The notes under the pieces: generated by a model
The model's database searches: none
Told to the model about the DNA's origin: nothing
Seen by the model: only the letters and a program-made list of their open reading frames with translations
Shown: one piece after another, positions 5,427 to 6,286 of the stretch
Layout of the letters: the number at the start of each line of letters is the position of its first letter
Numbering within the stretch: the stretch's first letter is position 1
Translations under genes and position numbers: made by a program
DNA from: Actinomycetota bacterium
Lineage (GTDB): Bacteria > Actinomycetota > Actinomycetes > Mycobacteriales > Mycobacteriaceae
Assembly: GCA_005789055.1 (NCBI GenBank)
Contig: SYAA01000002.1
Coordinates: forward strand, 1 to 6,286
Length of the DNA stretch: 6,286 nucleotides
Direction: 5' to 3'

Positions 5427-6104
5427 TCACCAGCCGCGCTGTTGCCACTCCGCAAGATGCGGACGCTCCGTGCCGAGCGTCGTATCGTCGCCGTGGCCCG
5501 GATAGACCACGGTGTCGTCGCCGTAGACGCCGAACAGCTGGCTGCTGACGTCACCGAGTAGTTCCTCGAACGCCCCGGGCTCCCAGGTCTTGCCGACCCC
5601 GCCCGGGAAGAGGCAGTCTCCGGTGAACAGCTGGACGGCCGTCCGATCTCCGGCAGGCCGCAGCGCCAAAGCCACCGACCCAGGCGTGTGGCCGCGGAGG
5701 TGGATGACGTCAAAGTTCAACTCGCCGATCACGATTGTGTCCCCGCCGGCCAGGAACCGGTCCGGTTTGACGGGGAGCGCGTCGGCATCAAGTTGATGCA
5801 CCGCGGTGGGCGCACCGGTGGCCTCGGCGATCGCCTCCAGGGCCTGCCAATGGTCGCCGTGCTGGTGGGTGGTGACGATCAACTCGACTTTCGGGGCATG
5901 TTCGGCTAACAGCCTGACCAGCAGCTCAGGGTCGTTGGCGGCGTCGATCAGCAGCGACTCGCCGGTGTCCGAGCAGGTGACGAGATAGGCGTTGTTGTCC
6001 ATCGGGCCGACCGATGTCTTGATGATCGTCACACCCGGCAGGGTGCGGCGGGCGGACGTCTGGGACTCGACGTGGCCGGTGTAGGTGTCAGCGACGATTG
6101 TCAT
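5427..6104 (-). CDS. Metallo-beta-lactamase-fold hydrolase (glyoxalase-II-like), Rv1637c-like
   Basis: A 225-residue soluble enzyme of the metallo-beta-lactamase superfamily, probably a cytoplasmic dinuclear-metal thioester or related hydrolase. The metal-binding set is complete: THQHGDH (residues 79-85; H80, H82, D84, H85), GHTPG (H139), FTGDCLFPGG (D163) and YPGHG (H204). The C-terminus GTERPHLAEWQQRGW is what I recall for M. tuberculosis Rv1637c, which is likewise divergent from uvrA. The start at 6104 (MTIVADTYTGHVE) is preferred over the ATG at 6164, because the extra 20 residues would be translated tandem repeats (PDRQY units) and a TAnnnT hexamer lies 6 bp before 6104. No strong ribosome binding site is seen. 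The exact substrate cannot be read from the sequence. Confidence 0.92.
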   Translation of the reverse strand: MTIVADTYTGHVESQTSARRTLPGVTIIKTSVGPMDNNAYLVTCSDTGESLLIDAANDPELLVRLLAEHAPKVELIVTTHQHGDHWQALEAIAEATGAPTAVHQLDADALPVKPDRFLAGGDTIVIGELNFDVIHLRGHTPGSVALALRPAGDRTAVQLFTGDCLFPGGVGKTWEPGAFEELLGDVSSQLFGVYGDDTVVYPGHGDDTTLGTERPHLAEWQQRGW

Positions 6105-6110
6105 GGGCTC

Positions 6111-6116
6111 ACGGTA
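6111..6116 (-). promoter_or_regulatory. Candidate -10 element of a leaderless hydrolase transcript
   Basis: The minus strand reads TACCGT (TAnnnT), followed by exactly 6 bp and the ATG at 6104. This geometry places the transcription start on the first base of the start codon. No -35 consensus is evident; tandem repeats occupy that position. Confidence 0.4.
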
Positions 6117-6159
6117 CTGCCGGTCGGGGTACTGCCGGTCGGGGCACAGTCGGTCGGGG
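6115..6159. repeat. Three 15-bp tandem repeats between the hydrolase gene and uvrA
   Basis: Two identical units, tactgccggtcgggg (6115-6129, 6130-6144), are followed by a third matching at 12 of 15 positions (6145-6159) and a short trailing fragment. They fill most of the 71-bp divergent promoter region. The substitution in the third unit creates the GTCGGT core used in the proposed uvrA promoter. Their 15-bp length keeps a spurious reading frame open upstream of the hydrolase gene. Confidence 0.85.
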
Positions 6160-6169
6160 CACATAGCAT
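6147..6169 (+). promoter_or_regulatory. Candidate RecA-independent (PafBC-type) DNA-damage promoter of uvrA
   Basis: The mycobacterial RecA_NDp consensus is tTGTCRgtg, 8 bp, then TAnnnT. Here cagtcggtc (6147-6155) keeps the GTCRGT core, followed by exactly 8 bp and TAGCAT (6164-6169). A further 6 bp leads to the GTG start at 6176, so the mRNA would be leaderless. The outer positions of the upstream element differ from the consensus, so this would be an imperfect site. Confidence 0.45.
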
Positions 6170-6175
6170 GGGCGC

Positions 6176-6286
6176 GTGGCTGACCGGTTGATCGTCAAGG
6201 GCGCGCGCGAACACAACCTCCGCAGCGTCGACCTGGACCTTCCCCGGGATGCCCTGATCGTGTTCACCGGCCTGTCCGGATCCGGC
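6176..6286 (+). CDS. uvrA: UvrA, excinuclease ABC subunit A (N-terminus only)
   Basis: The first 37 codons, from a GTG start, encode [19 protein letters not shown] followed by FTGLSGSG, the conserved UvrA N-terminus running into the first Walker A motif, cut before its Lys. UvrA is the damage-sensing ABC-type ATPase that loads UvrB in nucleotide excision repair; the full protein is usually about 970 residues. The GTG at 6176 is the only workable start: an in-frame TAG lies at 6164-6166, and the ATG at 6168 is out of frame. There is no ribosome binding site, consistent with a leaderless message. The gene is divergent from the hydrolase gene, as in M. tuberculosis. Confidence 0.97.
   Translation, partial: MADRLIVKGAREHNLRSVDLDLPRDALIVFTGLSGSG

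Noticed and set aside
6105..6164. 20-residue N-terminal extension of the hydrolase from ATG 6164
   Set aside because: It is made of repeat-encoded PDRQY units in the divergent promoter, and family homology begins at the Met at 6104.

Overview
The window is GC-rich actinobacterial DNA and almost certainly comes from a Mycobacterium (sensu lato). Three things point there. The right edge is a uvrA start next to a divergent metallo-beta-lactamase gene, as in M. tuberculosis Rv1638/Rv1637c. One regulator carries every metal ligand I recall for mycobacterial KmtR. The large secreted Ig-like protein is built like mycobacterial surface proteins. Recognition is from memory of protein families; no database search was run.

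Layout, left to right. (1) 1-1967, minus strand: an exported Ig/VCBS-like repeat protein whose 3' end lies outside the window. (2) 1968-2183: a 216-bp divergent intergenic region with three 16-bp tandem repeats that could form ECF-sigma-type promoters. (3) 2184-2561, plus: a small three-helix DUF202 membrane protein. (4) 2562-2749: no intact gene, but a short minus-strand stretch that resembles the C-terminal part of a metallo-beta-lactamase-fold hydrolase. (5) 2750/2767-3843, plus: a conserved actinobacterial protein of unknown function whose 5' end looks frameshifted. (6) 3844-3950: a convergent spacer with no clear terminator. (7) 4967-3951 and 5383-4964, minus: a CDF metal exporter overlapping by 4 bp the end of a KmtR-type ArsR repressor gene, with an inverted repeat over the repressor start. 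(8) 6104-5427, minus: a metallo-beta-lactamase-fold hydrolase. (9) 6105-6175: a 71-bp divergent promoter region with three 15-bp tandem repeats. (10) 6176 to the right edge, plus: the start of uvrA, cut inside the Walker A motif.

How the genes may work together. kmtR and the CDF gene form a self-contained nickel/cobalt sensing and export operon, with sensor and target side by side. uvrA (nucleotide excision repair) appears to have a DNA-damage promoter of the RecA-independent (PafBC) type. Three starts (kmtR, the hydrolase gene and uvrA) each have a TAnnnT hexamer exactly 6 bp before the start codon, the signature of leaderless mycobacterial transcripts. No RNA gene, CRISPR array, insertion sequence or tRNA is visible, and no gene-free stretch exceeds 300 bp.
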